NCBI RefSeq assembly: GCF_003063435.1
Contig: NZ_NESL01000013.1
Span: forward strand, 1 to 64,000
DNA from: Limnohabitans sp. 2KL-1
GTDB lineage: Bacteria; Pseudomonadota; Gammaproteobacteria; Burkholderiales; Burkholderiaceae_C
Direction: 5' to 3'
DNA: 64,000 nucleotides
This document shows positions 1-7,927 of the stretch, in pieces. The position numbers and the translations under genes were made by a program. A model generated the notes under the pieces. The model was not told the origin of the DNA, did not search any database, and was given only the letters and a program-made list of their open reading frames with translations. The stretch's first letter is position 1; each line of letters begins with the position of its first letter.

Positions 1-86
1 CGTGCCAAGTTAGCTATCGGGGTTGTGGTCCCCAAAAAAGTTTCTCGGCATCTACCCTTGGCTCCTCCACCCTCAAGTTTCTTTCA

Positions 87-857
87 TCATTCGGGGCGTC
101 GCTCTGGATTCATGACAGTTAGCTTCACGTCATCAAAGCTCAAACCTTCTCGTTTCAAGTTTTTTGAGGTGATGAGCGGATACCCTTCAGCCTGATACTT
201 TGGCGAGTCATGGGTTCCGTCTCTCACATCGTAGGTCTGACCTAGCGTGCTGCTGCTCCAGCTGTTCGAGCCTGATTCAAATATCGCTTGCAATTGCCCG
301 TAGAAAAAATCGCGGGCGTTTTGGAGGTTCTTTTCGGCGTTGGCTTTGGCGGTGGCGATGTCGGCAAAGGCTTCGTCGAGGAGGGTGACGATGCGGCGTT
401 GCTCTTCCATCGTTGGCACGGGTACAGATAGCCCTTTGATGAACGGCAATTTGACGCCTTGAACAGTGGCCCCAGTGCCTTCGGCAATGATCTGTTCTGA
501 AATGCTTTTGAACCACGCAAAAAGGAAGGCGATGTCAATTTCTTTGTTTGACTTTGGGACGATGCCACGAAGGTCTTGATTGACAGCCGTGTCCTGCGCA
601 AGCAAGCACACCTTGCCAAGCCCAACCCGAGTCGCAATGACGACGTTTCCCGCAGGGATGATGTTAGTCGCGCTGGCTTTGACAGCTTCCGAAGTAATTG
701 AATGCTCCGTGCTGGTGATGATGTCGGCACGCATGTCTCTGACCGTGGCCCAAGGAATATCACCCCCGTAATAGTCGGGGCGATCTTTTGGAGGTGTTCC
801 GCCTCCAATAACGTCGCAGAGTTCGCCTAGCGGCTTGATTTGCCACCCCGCCTTCAC
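87..857 (-). CDS. hsdS: Type I restriction-modification specificity subunit HsdS, truncated
   Basis: HsdS supplies the DNA target recognition domains of a type I restriction-modification complex with HsdM and HsdR. Residues 1-180 read as a complete first recognition domain (start MKAGWQIKPLGELCDVIGGG) followed by the central conserved helix (EEQRRIVTLLDEAFADIATA). The second recognition domain begins (VRDGTHDSPKYQAEGYPLIT) but stops after about 40 residues. At 256 aa it is little more than half the usual 400-450 aa. Sequence downstream of the stop (1-86) does not continue the domain in a frame I can read, which points to a rearrangement rather than a simple indel. The start overlaps the hsdM stop by 4 bp. 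No hsdR is in the window. Probably non-functional or changed in specificity. Confidence 0.75.
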   Translation of the reverse strand: MKAGWQIKPLGELCDVIGGGTPPKDRPDYYGGDIPWATVRDMRADIITSTEHSITSEAVKASATNIIPAGNVVIATRVGLGKVCLLAQDTAVNQDLRGIVPKSNKEIDIAFLFAWFKSISEQIIAEGTGATVQGVKLPFIKGLSVPVPTMEEQRRIVTLLDEAFADIATAKANAEKNLQNARDFFYGQLQAIFESGSNSWSSSTLGQTYDVRDGTHDSPKYQAEGYPLITSKNLKREGLSFDDVKLTVMNPERRPE

Positions 858-2206
858 GCCAACAACCCCCGAATATTCCCCAACACCTCCGCCGCTTCGG
901 CATCCAGCGCCGCGATCTCGTCGAGGATGTCTACCGGGCTGCGGTGCACCACTGCTTCGCCGCCGTTCGGGTTTTTCACCGACAGGTCAAACGTGTCCAG
1001 GTTCACGCTGTCGGCGGCCACGCTCCAGCTTTTTGCTGAGTCGGCAAAGGTTTTTTGCAGCTGCACAAACTCCACCAGGTCCGCGTCGCTCAATGGGTTG
1101 GTTTTGCCCATGTTGCGGCCGGGGTCCAATTGGTAGAACCAGGTCTGGCGGGTGGGCTCGCCTTTGGTGAAGAACAGCACCACTGTTTTGACGCCCGCGC
1201 CCTGAAAGGTGCCGCCGGGGCAGTCCAGCACTGTGTGCAGGTTGCAATCCGTCAGCAGTTGTTTGCGCAGGGCCACGCTGGCGTTGTCGGTGTTGCTGAG
1301 AAACGTGTTTTTGATGACCACCGCCGCACGGCCCCCGGCACGCAGGCTCTTGATGAAGTGCTGCATGAACAAGAAGGCGGTTTCCCCGGTTTTGATGGGG
1401 AAGTTTTGCTGCACTTCTTTGCGCTCTTTGCCGCCAAAGGGCGGGTTGGCCAGGATCACGTCGTAGCGGTCGCGTTCCTGGATGTCGTTGATGTTTTCGC
1501 CCAGCGTGTTGGTGTGCACGATGTTGGGCGCCTCGATGCCGTGCAGGATCATGTTCATGATGCCAATCACGTACGCAAGGCTTTTTTTCTCTTTGCCGTA
1601 GAAGGTGCGCTTTTGCAGCGTCTCCAGGTCGTCGGCCTTGGTGGCTTTGGGGCTCAGATACGCAAATGCTTCGCACAAAAAGCCGGCCGAACCGCATGCC
1701 GCGTCGTAGATGCGTTCGCCAATTTGCGGTTGCATCACCTCGATCATGGCGCGGATCAGCGGGCGCGGTGTGTAGTATTCGCCGCCGTTGCGCCCGGCGT
1801 TGCCCATGTTTTTGATCTTGGCTTCGTAGAGGTGCGACAGCTCGTGTTTTTGCGCTTGGCTGCCAAAGCGCAACTCATCAATGCGGTCGATCACGTCGCG
1901 CAGGTTGTAGCCGCTTTGGATTTTGTTGGTGATCTCGCCAAAGACTTCACCGATTTTGTATTCGATGGTCTGCGGCCCGCTGGCGCGTTGCTTGAAGCCC
2001 GCCAGATACGGAAACAGTTTGGCGTTGACAAAGCCTTTGAGGTCGTCGCCTGTCATGGCGGCGTTGTGGTCGATCTTGCCGTCGGCACCTTTGGGGGCGG
2101 CCCATGCGGCCCAGCGGTAGGGTTCGCTCAAAATGAACTGGTAGTCACGCCCCTCCAGCACCGCCTCGGTGGCTTTGTCGGCTTCGAGGGCGTCGAGGTA
2201 CTTCAA
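854..2206 (-). CDS. hsdM: Type I restriction-modification DNA methyltransferase HsdM, 5' frameshifted
   Basis: N6-adenine DNA methyltransferase subunit. The open frame contains the SAM-binding motif region (YDAACGSAGFLCEAF) and the catalytic NPPF motif (DVILANPPFGGKER). The frame given starts at a TTG inside the family's N-terminal helical domain. The normal N-terminus is also present: an ATG at 2307 reads MFEQTFK, then frame is lost, and the next frame continues NIDDILHKDAGCTSELDYTE into this ORF. The A-run here is four bases where five would restore frame (forward positions 2286-2289), and an in-frame TAA lies just before the Asn codon. So the gene is either a pseudogene by a 1-bp deletion or carries a sequencing error. 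It overlaps hsdS by 4 bp. Confidence 0.85.
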   Translation of the reverse strand: MKYLDALEADKATEAVLEGRDYQFILSEPYRWAAWAAPKGADGKIDHNAAMTGDDLKGFVNAKLFPYLAGFKQRASGPQTIEYKIGEVFGEITNKIQSGYNLRDVIDRIDELRFGSQAQKHELSHLYEAKIKNMGNAGRNGGEYYTPRPLIRAMIEVMQPQIGERIYDAACGSAGFLCEAFAYLSPKATKADDLETLQKRTFYGKEKKSLAYVIGIMNMILHGIEAPNIVHTNTLGENINDIQERDRYDVILANPPFGGKERKEVQQNFPIKTGETAFLFMQHFIKSLRAGGRAAVVIKNTFLSNTDNASVALRKQLLTDCNLHTVLDCPGGTFQGAGVKTVVLFFTKGEPTRQTWFYQLDPGRNMGKTNPLSDADLVEFVQLQKTFADSAKSWSVAADSVNLDTFDLSVKNPNGGEAVVHRSPVDILDEIAALDAEAAEVLGNIRGLLA

Positions 2207-2385
2207 AAACAGCAGCCAACTGGATTGCTCGGTGTAGTCCAGCTCGCTGGTGCAACCCGCGTCTTTGTGCAGGATGTCATCGATATTTTAAAGGTTTGTT
2301 CGAACATAGGTTTGCATTTTAGGGGGAGGGTCTCAAGCCGGTGCAGGTCATATTTGCTTGCGGCCAGCAGAGCAGATGTGGTCCT

Positions 2386-3714
2386 TCACCCGAGCCTGGC
2401 CAAAGTGGCTTGCAAGCCCGCCAGGGTTTTGTCGAGTACGGCTGCCTTGAACCCGTGTGGCAGTTGGGCTTGGGTGTTGGCGATGGCTTGTGGTGCTTGG
2501 GTCACGATGTCTTCGATCATGGATGCCACATCGGCTTTGAGGCCGCAGATTTTGGCGGTGCTGACCAGGTGGCGTTGCAGCACTTCTTTGTGTAGGTAAT
2601 GCTTGTTCTTGCCCCAAAAAGCCATGGCCAATTTGAGCTTGTGAATCGACCATTGGTTGGGGCCGGGTCCTTCAATGGGCCAGATCGACATGACGTCGTA
2701 CAGCGGGGCCAGCTTGAATTGGCCTTGCGGCAAGATCTGGATGCTGAAGTTTTTGGCGTGGCCATCGGGTGCGGCCAGCAGCCAGAACAAAATTTGGCTT
2801 TTCATGAAGTGGCGCAGATCGGTCTGGGCCTGGGTTGAGCGCATCAACACTTGGGCAATGTCGCGCACGCCGGGGCCACCATCGGCTTCGTATTTGAGGT
2901 GCGATGACAGGCCCAAGGCCTGACAAAAATCTTCCTGTGGCAACCGCATCCACCATTGGCCGGATGAATGCAGTTGGCGGTCAAAGCGCTCCACAGCCAA
3001 CACGCGTTGCGTACCAAAGGTGAGCACAGCGCATCGCGCTACCGGCAGACCGAATTCACGCAGCAGCGTCAGGCACAGCCATTCGTTGTCGACCGAGCTG
3101 CTCAGGTCCACTTTCTGGTTGCCCACCAAGCCCAGCGGCATTTTGAGGATGTGTGTGGTGGGCGTGGCACCTTGGGGCCGCATCCATTGGCCTTGATGCC
3201 AGAGCAGCGCTGTTTTTTCCTGTGCGCCAGCCAAAGAGATGCGCAGGTCGTCATCGGTGTCCTGGTTGCCTAGTACGCTGGTGGGGTTGACCACGCGCAG
3301 CAGGTGTTGTTCGACGTCGGACTCGCTCATGTGGGTGCCTTCGATTTGGGTCACGTTGTGTGGCGCTTCGTCTTCGCCCAGCAATTGCACAGCCCCTACG
3401 CAGTCGCGGCCGATGGCGCGCAGCAAATCAAACGCATCGGTCGAACCGGTTTTGAAACGCGTAGCCAGTCGACGGCGGATGGCGTCGTTGTCGGGCAGCA
3501 GGTTGTCAAAGAAATGCGCGACTGCTGGTCCTTTGAGCGGGCTGTCGTTCAGGCCAAAGGGGAGCGACAGTGAAAGCGGCCTGCCTGCAGGGGCTCGCAT
3601 CCAGTCGGGGTCGTATTGCAGCGACATGCCGCTGCGGCCACCCATGCGCCAGGTGCCGACGCGCTCACCGTTCGTCCAGATGGACAGCGCTTGGGTGTGT
3701 GCAGGGCGGCCCAT
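2386..3714 (-). CDS. hipA: HipA-type serine/threonine kinase toxin
   Basis: Toxin of a HipBA type II toxin-antitoxin pair. HipA kinases phosphorylate a translation component (glutamyl-tRNA synthetase in E. coli) and are linked to growth arrest and persistence. The 442-aa length fits the family. The N-terminal subdomain contains the typical HFFDNLLPDND motif, and the C-terminal kinase part contains LFWLLAAPDGHAKNFSIQIL, which is the HipA DGHAKN catalytic/metal-binding stretch. The start codon lies 1 bp after the hipB stop, so the two are translationally linked. Co-regulation by HipB at the upstream operator array is inferred. The exact target of this homologue is unknown. Confidence 0.9.
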   Translation of the reverse strand: MGRPAHTQALSIWTNGERVGTWRMGGRSGMSLQYDPDWMRAPAGRPLSLSLPFGLNDSPLKGPAVAHFFDNLLPDNDAIRRRLATRFKTGSTDAFDLLRAIGRDCVGAVQLLGEDEAPHNVTQIEGTHMSESDVEQHLLRVVNPTSVLGNQDTDDDLRISLAGAQEKTALLWHQGQWMRPQGATPTTHILKMPLGLVGNQKVDLSSSVDNEWLCLTLLREFGLPVARCAVLTFGTQRVLAVERFDRQLHSSGQWWMRLPQEDFCQALGLSSHLKYEADGGPGVRDIAQVLMRSTQAQTDLRHFMKSQILFWLLAAPDGHAKNFSIQILPQGQFKLAPLYDVMSIWPIEGPGPNQWSIHKLKLAMAFWGKNKHYLHKEVLQRHLVSTAKICGLKADVASMIEDIVTQAPQAIANTQAQLPHGFKAAVLDKTLAGLQATLARLG

Positions 3715-3715
3715 G

Positions 3716-3985
3716 TCACCACTCCGGTGCGTCGCTGTCCCGCGCCTGCAGGGCTTGCGACGCGGTGGTTTGGCGTGCTTGAACGGTCAACTCCAGACCC
3801 AGCGCATTGAGCACGGACAGCAGTTGCCCCAGACCGATGTTCTCGGGTTGTTGTTCAAAAGCCGAAATGCGGCTTTGGCTGAGCCCCACCCGCGACGCCA
3901 GCTCGGTTTGGCTGAGCTGGCTGGTTTTGCGGGCTGTTTTGAGAATTTGCCCCATTTGTGTGGGGGTGACTAGGTTGTGCAGCAT
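3716..3985 (-). CDS. hipB: HipB-type XRE antitoxin and autorepressor
   Basis: 89-aa helix-turn-helix protein. Residues about 10-60 form an XRE/Cro-type HTH (ILKTARKTSQLSQTELASRVG, then GLSQSRISAFEQ). In HipBA systems HipB binds and neutralises HipA and represses the operon. The C-terminal part (LSVLNALGLELTVQAR) is the usual dimerisation tail. It is the first gene of the operon and precedes hipA by 1 bp. Three regularly spaced operator-like elements and a near-consensus sigma-70 promoter lie directly upstream. Confidence 0.9.
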   Translation of the reverse strand: MLHNLVTPTQMGQILKTARKTSQLSQTELASRVGLSQSRISAFEQQPENIGLGQLLSVLNALGLELTVQARQTTASQALQARDSDAPEW

Positions 3986-3995
3986 GGTTCTTTTA

Positions 3996-4060
3996 TCCGT
4001 AAAACGAATAAATGCACTATACCCGTGAATCGAATAAATGCCAAATATTCGGATAACGAA
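3996..4060 (-). promoter_or_regulatory. hipBA promoter with three operator repeats at 26-bp period
   Basis: On the minus strand TTGGCA (4039-4044) and TATAGT (4016-4021) are separated by exactly 17 bp, close to a sigma-70 consensus. Three copies of a YYCG-N5-CGAA element lie at 3996-4008, 4022-4034 and 4048-4060, each 26 bp apart. The middle copy fills the -35/-10 spacer, one lies upstream of -35 and one lies downstream of -10. Two copies belong to a longer 19-bp direct repeat (3997-4015 and 4023-4041, 17 of 19 identical). That these are HipB operators is inferred from position and symmetry. Confidence 0.7.
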
Positions 4061-4205
4061 TCAAACCGCCTTGACCCGCACCCCACCGATCACACCCGCC
4101 ACCAGCAGTGCAATGCCTGCCAGCGTGAGTTGTTCGGGCTACTGGCCACGCAGCCAGAAGGCGTAGGCCAGCGCCGCCTTCATGAGACCCATGAATTCGA
4201 GGAGC
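4061..4205 (-). pseudogene. Remnant of an EamA/DMT transporter C-terminus
   Basis: Translated on the minus strand this stretch reads ALAYAFWLRGQ-stop-PEQLTLAGIALL and ends GGVRVKAV-stop. It matches the C-terminal end of the intact EamA transporter at 34757-35719 almost residue for residue (ALAYAFWLRGQWPEPLTLTGIALL). The conserved Trp codon is a TAG at 4139-4141. The match resumes upstream (forward CATGAGACCCATGAATTC) after an internal deletion of about 105 bp relative to the intact copy. No open reading frame remains. It is a decayed paralogue or second copy, now lying between hipBA and the catabolic island. Confidence 0.8.
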
Positions 4206-4269
4206 TATGCCGCCTCGTTTCTTTTTGGAAAATACATATGTGATATTGATTTGTATGGTTGAATAAATA

Positions 4270-4299
4270 TTGATAACTTGCCGAACGGTAAGGCATGAT
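4270..4299 (+). promoter_or_regulatory. Putative promoter with TetR-type operator (site A)
   Basis: The imperfect palindrome CTTGCCGAACGGTAAG (4277-4292) lies about 110 bp upstream of the monooxygenase gene. It is bracketed by TTGATA (4270-4275) and CATGAT (4294-4299), an 18-bp spacing. The same palindrome recurs at four other promoters of the island. Promoter elements are weak matches. The operator assignment rests on recurrence. Confidence 0.55.
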
Positions 4300-4400
4300 T
4301 TGCGCATGGGCTTCACCGTCGTTTGACGGCTATTCCGAATGGCGTGTTTGGCGCTTGAAGCGATCACAGCGGTACTGCCGCGCAATCCAGGAGACTCGGT

Positions 4401-6050
4401 ATGACTTCAATTTCTCAGAACTCCAGTACGGCCACCCGTCGGCTCGATGTGGTCATCGTGGGGGCCGGTTTTGGCGGCATGTATGCCGTGCATAAATTCA
4501 ATGCCATGGGTCTGAAGATTCAGGGCTATGAGGCGGGCAGCGATGTCGGCGGCGTCTGGTACTGGAACCGTTACCCTGGTGCACGCGTTGATTTGCCCAG
4601 CATCGATTACAGCTTTGGGTTCTCGCCTGAGGTCGAGCAGGAATGGACCTGGTCTGAGCAGTTTGCTGCCCAGCCCGAATTGCTGCGGTACATCAATTTT
4701 GTGGCCGACAGACTTGATCTGCGTCGGCATATCCAGTTCAACACCCGCGTGACGAGTGCCGAATGGGACGATGCGCGTCAGGTCTGGGTGGTCAAGACCG
4801 ACCAGGGCGATGTCGTTGAAGCGACCTATTGCATCATGGCCACGGGCCCGCTGTCGATTCCAAAAGATCCTGAGATTCCCGGGATTGGGCGCTTCAAGGG
4901 AGAGCTCTTGCGCGCTGGCCGTTGGCCTCATCAGCCTGTCAGTTATGCGGGCAAACGGGTGGGGGTGATCGGCACGGGCTCCACAGGCATTCAGATCGTG
5001 CAAGAGGTGGGGCCGCAGGCGGGGGAGCTGTTCGTTTTTCAGCGCACGCCCAGCTTCACCATGCCGATGCGCAACGTCCCTCTGGAGCCCGATTACGTGG
5101 CCGAGGTCAAGCGCAATTACGCCGGTTTGCGTGAGTCGGCGCGCAACAGTCCGGCAGGCGGCATCCGTCCGGCCAGCACACGTGCGTTCTTCAGTGTCAC
5201 GCCGGCACAGCGCTTGTCGCTGATGGAAGATGCCTGGAAGCAGGGCGGCCTGGCCATGCTGGGGACGTTCTCGGACTTGCTGGTGAACGAAGAGGCCAAC
5301 GAGCATGTGGCTGAATTTGTGCGCGGCAAGATCGGTGAGATGGTCAAAGACCCGGTGACAGCCGAAAAACTCAAACCCCGCGGATACCCTATTTTTGCGC
5401 GCCGCCCCTGTCTGGACAGCAGTTACTACGAGACCTTCAATTTGCCCACAGTGCACTTGATGGATTGCAACGAGGACCCTATTTTGGAGATCACCGACAA
5501 AGGGGTGCGGACTCAGAGCGGTGAGGTTGAACTGGACATGCTGATTTTTGCGACCGGCTACGACGGTCTCACGGGGGCCATGCTGGCGGTGGATGTGCAG
5601 GGTCGTGACGGATTGCGCGTCAGCAGGAAATGGTCAGAGGGTGCGCGTTCGTATTTGGGCATCATGATGGCGGGTTTCCCGAATTTGTTCATGACGACGG
5701 GACCGAACGGTCCGGCTGCGCTGGCCAACATCATCCGCATCAGTGAAAACGATGTGGACTGGATTGCGGATGCGATGCGGCACATGTCGGCCACAGGCCA
5801 GACGGCGATGGAGCCCACCGCCGAGGCCGAGGACGGCTGGATGAAAACCGTGGCGGCGCTGAGTCAGCGATCCCTTTTGAACAAGGCCAAAACCTGGTAC
5901 CTGGGGGCCAACGTCAAGGACAAGCCACAGGGCTTGAGCATGTTCACGGGTGGGTTCCCGAAATACCGCGAGTACTGCGCCCTGGCCACCCAGGACGGCT
6001 ATCGTGCCCATTTCACTTTTGATCCGGTCACGGGCTCTGCATCGTCCTGA
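4401..6050 (+). CDS. Baeyer-Villiger-type flavin monooxygenase
   Basis: 549-aa FAD/NADPH-dependent monooxygenase of the type I Baeyer-Villiger family, which inserts oxygen next to a ketone to give an ester or lactone. It has a first Rossmann motif GAGFGG (residues 21-26), the long BVMO motif GGVWYWNRYPGARVD, and a second Rossmann motif GTGSTG near residue 190. The central fingerprint FxGxxxHxxxWP is present as FKGELLRAGRWP, with Arg171 in place of the usual His (codon CGC at 4911-4913). Length and start (GGAG at 4389-4392) are normal. It leads the island and is followed by an IclR regulator. A lactonase-like gene downstream supports ketone oxidation as its role. Substrate unknown. Confidence 0.85.
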   Translation: MTSISQNSSTATRRLDVVIVGAGFGGMYAVHKFNAMGLKIQGYEAGSDVGGVWYWNRYPGARVDLPSIDYSFGFSPEVEQEWTWSEQFAAQPELLRYINFVADRLDLRRHIQFNTRVTSAEWDDARQVWVVKTDQGDVVEATYCIMATGPLSIPKDPEIPGIGRFKGELLRAGRWPHQPVSYAGKRVGVIGTGSTGIQIVQEVGPQAGELFVFQRTPSFTMPMRNVPLEPDYVAEVKRNYAGLRESARNSPAGGIRPASTRAFFSVTPAQRLSLMEDAWKQGGLAMLGTFSDLLVNEEANEHVAEFVRGKIGEMVKDPVTAEKLKPRGYPIFARRPCLDSSYYETFNLPTVHLMDCNEDPILEITDKGVRTQSGEVELDMLIFATGYDGLTGAMLAVDVQGRDGLRVSRKWSEGARSYLGIMMAGFPNLFMTTGPNGPAALANIIRISENDVDWIADAMRHMSATGQTAMEPTAEAEDGWMKTVAALSQRSLLNKAKTWYLGANVKDKPQGLSMFTGGFPKYREYCALATQDGYRAHFTFDPVTGSASS

Positions 6051-6187
6051 TGCCTGCGGCGATGCAACGGTGCTTCTGAGCTCGTCAGCCCTGCTGAAAT
6101 GATCCTGTTTGCCCCGCAACCGTCTGCCGTGGCCCGTCATGCCCGTGACAAAATCACAGCCCTTTGAGAAGTCAACCGGAGACTCGC

Positions 6188-6964
6188 ATGAGTGTGACCC
6201 CCGTGAAGTCGGCTGTCCGGGTTCTGGAGGTGCTGGATTTTTTCCGTTGCCATCAGCGCCCTGCGGTTCTGAAAGACATTTGCGAAGCATTGGATTACCC
6301 GCAGTCCAGCGGGACGGTGCTGCTCAAAAATCTCACCCAGCTGGGCTATCTCAGCTACGACCGTGCGTCGCGGCTGTACTTCCCGACGTTGCGCGTGTCT
6401 GCTCTGGGTGACTGGATCAGCCACGCCCTGTTTGGTCAGGGCAAGGTGTTTGAGGTCATGCAGGATTTGCACAGTGCCACGGGCGAAGCCGTCTCGATTG
6501 CATTGCAAAACGATGTTTACATGCAGTACATCCGCGTGATCCAGTCCACGCATCCTTTGCGTTTTGTGACGGAAGAAGGGAGCATGCGGCCATTGACCCA
6601 GTCAGCAACAGGCTGGATGCTCATGGCCACGCACCCGGACAAAGAGGTAGAACGTCTGGTGCGTAGGGCCAATATTGCGACGCCAGCCGACCAGGTCCGT
6701 CAGCCTCTGGAACTCATGATGCAGCGTGTGCGCGAAGTCCGAACTCAGGGCTGGGCCCTGGCAGAGAACATTCCATTGTTGGGCGGTGCAACGGTCTGCG
6801 TGCTGCTGCCGATTGCTGCGCAGGGAAGACCTGTGGTCTTGGGTTTGGGGGGCACGCTGGAGCGCATCATGCCGCAGAGAGAAAAGTTGTTGGCCTTGAT
6901 GAAAGAACTTGCGGGTCAGCTTCTCGTCACGTCGCAGGGGCACCCAGGCGACAGCGTGGCCTGA
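6188..6964 (+). CDS. IclR-family transcriptional regulator
   Basis: 258-aa IclR regulator: an N-terminal winged HTH (SAVRVLEVLDFFRCHQRP, then ALDYPQSSGTVLLKNLTQLG) and a C-terminal effector-binding domain. I chose the ATG at 6188 because GGAG lies at 6178-6181; an in-frame ATG eight codons upstream has no such site. It lies 137 bp after the monooxygenase in the same direction. IclR proteins commonly control aromatic or acid catabolic operons; the targets here are not visible, since the recurring palindromes in the island fit the TetR protein better. Confidence 0.88.
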   Translation: MSVTPVKSAVRVLEVLDFFRCHQRPAVLKDICEALDYPQSSGTVLLKNLTQLGYLSYDRASRLYFPTLRVSALGDWISHALFGQGKVFEVMQDLHSATGEAVSIALQNDVYMQYIRVIQSTHPLRFVTEEGSMRPLTQSATGWMLMATHPDKEVERLVRRANIATPADQVRQPLELMMQRVREVRTQGWALAENIPLLGGATVCVLLPIAAQGRPVVLGLGGTLERIMPQREKLLALMKELAGQLLVTSQGHPGDSVA

Positions 6965-6971
6965 TTTTTTC

Positions 6972-7000
6972 TTGACAGGTAACTTGCCGACCGGTAATCT
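6972..7000 (+). promoter_or_regulatory. Sigma-70-like promoter with TetR-type operator (site B)
   Basis: TTGACA (6972-6977) and TAATCT (6995-7000) are spaced 17 bp apart. The palindrome CTTGCCGACCGGTAAT (6983-6998) sits in the spacer and runs into the -10. This is the classic geometry for repression by steric block. It drives the enoyl-CoA hydratase and probably the tetR gene behind it. Confidence 0.7.
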
Positions 7001-7084
7001 AAATTTATCTTTATGGACATCCTTCGGGGCAGCCCGATGGTGTCGTTGTCAATGAGTTTCGTACACACACATTTTGGAGACACC

Positions 7085-7858
7085 ATGGAATACAACACCC
7101 TCAAGGTCGAGATTGCCGACCACATTGCAACCGTGACGCTGAACCGCCCGCCGGTGAACGCTCAGAACGCAGAACTTCGCGCTGAAATCACAGAGGCGTT
7201 CGACATCCTGTCTGATCGAGAGGATGTGCGGGTCATTGTTTTAACGGGCTCTGGCAAGGTGTTTTCTGCTGGTGCGGATATTCGCGAAAGGCCCAATCTC
7301 GGTGAAAATCCGGGCGCTTATGGTCGCCACAACCGGCTGGTGCGCGAGAGCTATTACGCCGTGGCGGAATGCAGCAAGCCGATCATTGTGGCCATCAACG
7401 GGCCTGCGATGGGGGCGGGTTTTGGACTGGTCATGGCTTCGGACATCTGGGTAGCTTCGGAAGATGCTTACGTGTCCATGCCTGAAATCAACGTCGGTCT
7501 GGCGGGTGGCATGACCTTTGTCCGCAAGTACTTCAGCCAGTCCACGGCGCGACGCATGTTTTATACGGGCATGAAAGTTTCGGGCCAGGAGTTGTACCGT
7601 CTGGGCCTTGTCGAAGCCTGTGTGCCGGCTGATCAGCTCATGCCTTATTGCATGGATCTGGCGCGTGAAATTGCCAGCAAGAGTCCAGTGGCCCTGCGCC
7701 TGGCCAAAGAGGCTGCCAAAATGACCGAGGTCATGCCCACGCGCGATGCTTACCGTTACGAGCAGGGCAATACCGTGGCCTTGTCCAAAACCGAAGACAC
7801 ACGCGAAGCCCAGCGGGCGTTCCTGGAAAAGCGTGCGCCACGGTTTGTGGGGCGTTGA
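7085..7858 (+). CDS. Enoyl-CoA hydratase/isomerase family protein
   Basis: 257-aa crotonase-fold protein that would hydrate an enoyl-CoA in beta-oxidation. Oxyanion-hole segments are seen as GKVFSAGADIRE and NGPAMGAGFGLVMASDIW, followed by the catalytic-region segment YVSMPEINVGLAGGM. I take the ATG at 7085 as start because GGAGA lies at 7076-7080 and the family homology begins at MEYNTLKVEIADHIATVTLN. An upstream ATG at 7013 would add 24 unrelated residues. It is the first gene after operator site B and precedes tetR. Exact substrate unknown. Confidence 0.88.
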   Translation: MEYNTLKVEIADHIATVTLNRPPVNAQNAELRAEITEAFDILSDREDVRVIVLTGSGKVFSAGADIRERPNLGENPGAYGRHNRLVRESYYAVAECSKPIIVAINGPAMGAGFGLVMASDIWVASEDAYVSMPEINVGLAGGMTFVRKYFSQSTARRMFYTGMKVSGQELYRLGLVEACVPADQLMPYCMDLAREIASKSPVALRLAKEAAKMTEVMPTRDAYRYEQGNTVALSKTEDTREAQRAFLEKRAPRFVGR

Positions 7859-7927
7859 CCGCTCATGGGTTAACCTACGGCTCACTGCGGGGCCGTTATT
7901 TCTGCCCTTACACACTGTCAGACAGGA

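Noticed and set aside
2286..2289. Phase-variable homopolymer in hsdM
   Set aside because: A run of four or five A is too short for slipped-strand phase variation; deletion or sequencing error is more likely.
1055..2599. 514-aa open frame on the plus strand
   Set aside because: Antisense to hsdM, which has clear catalytic motifs.
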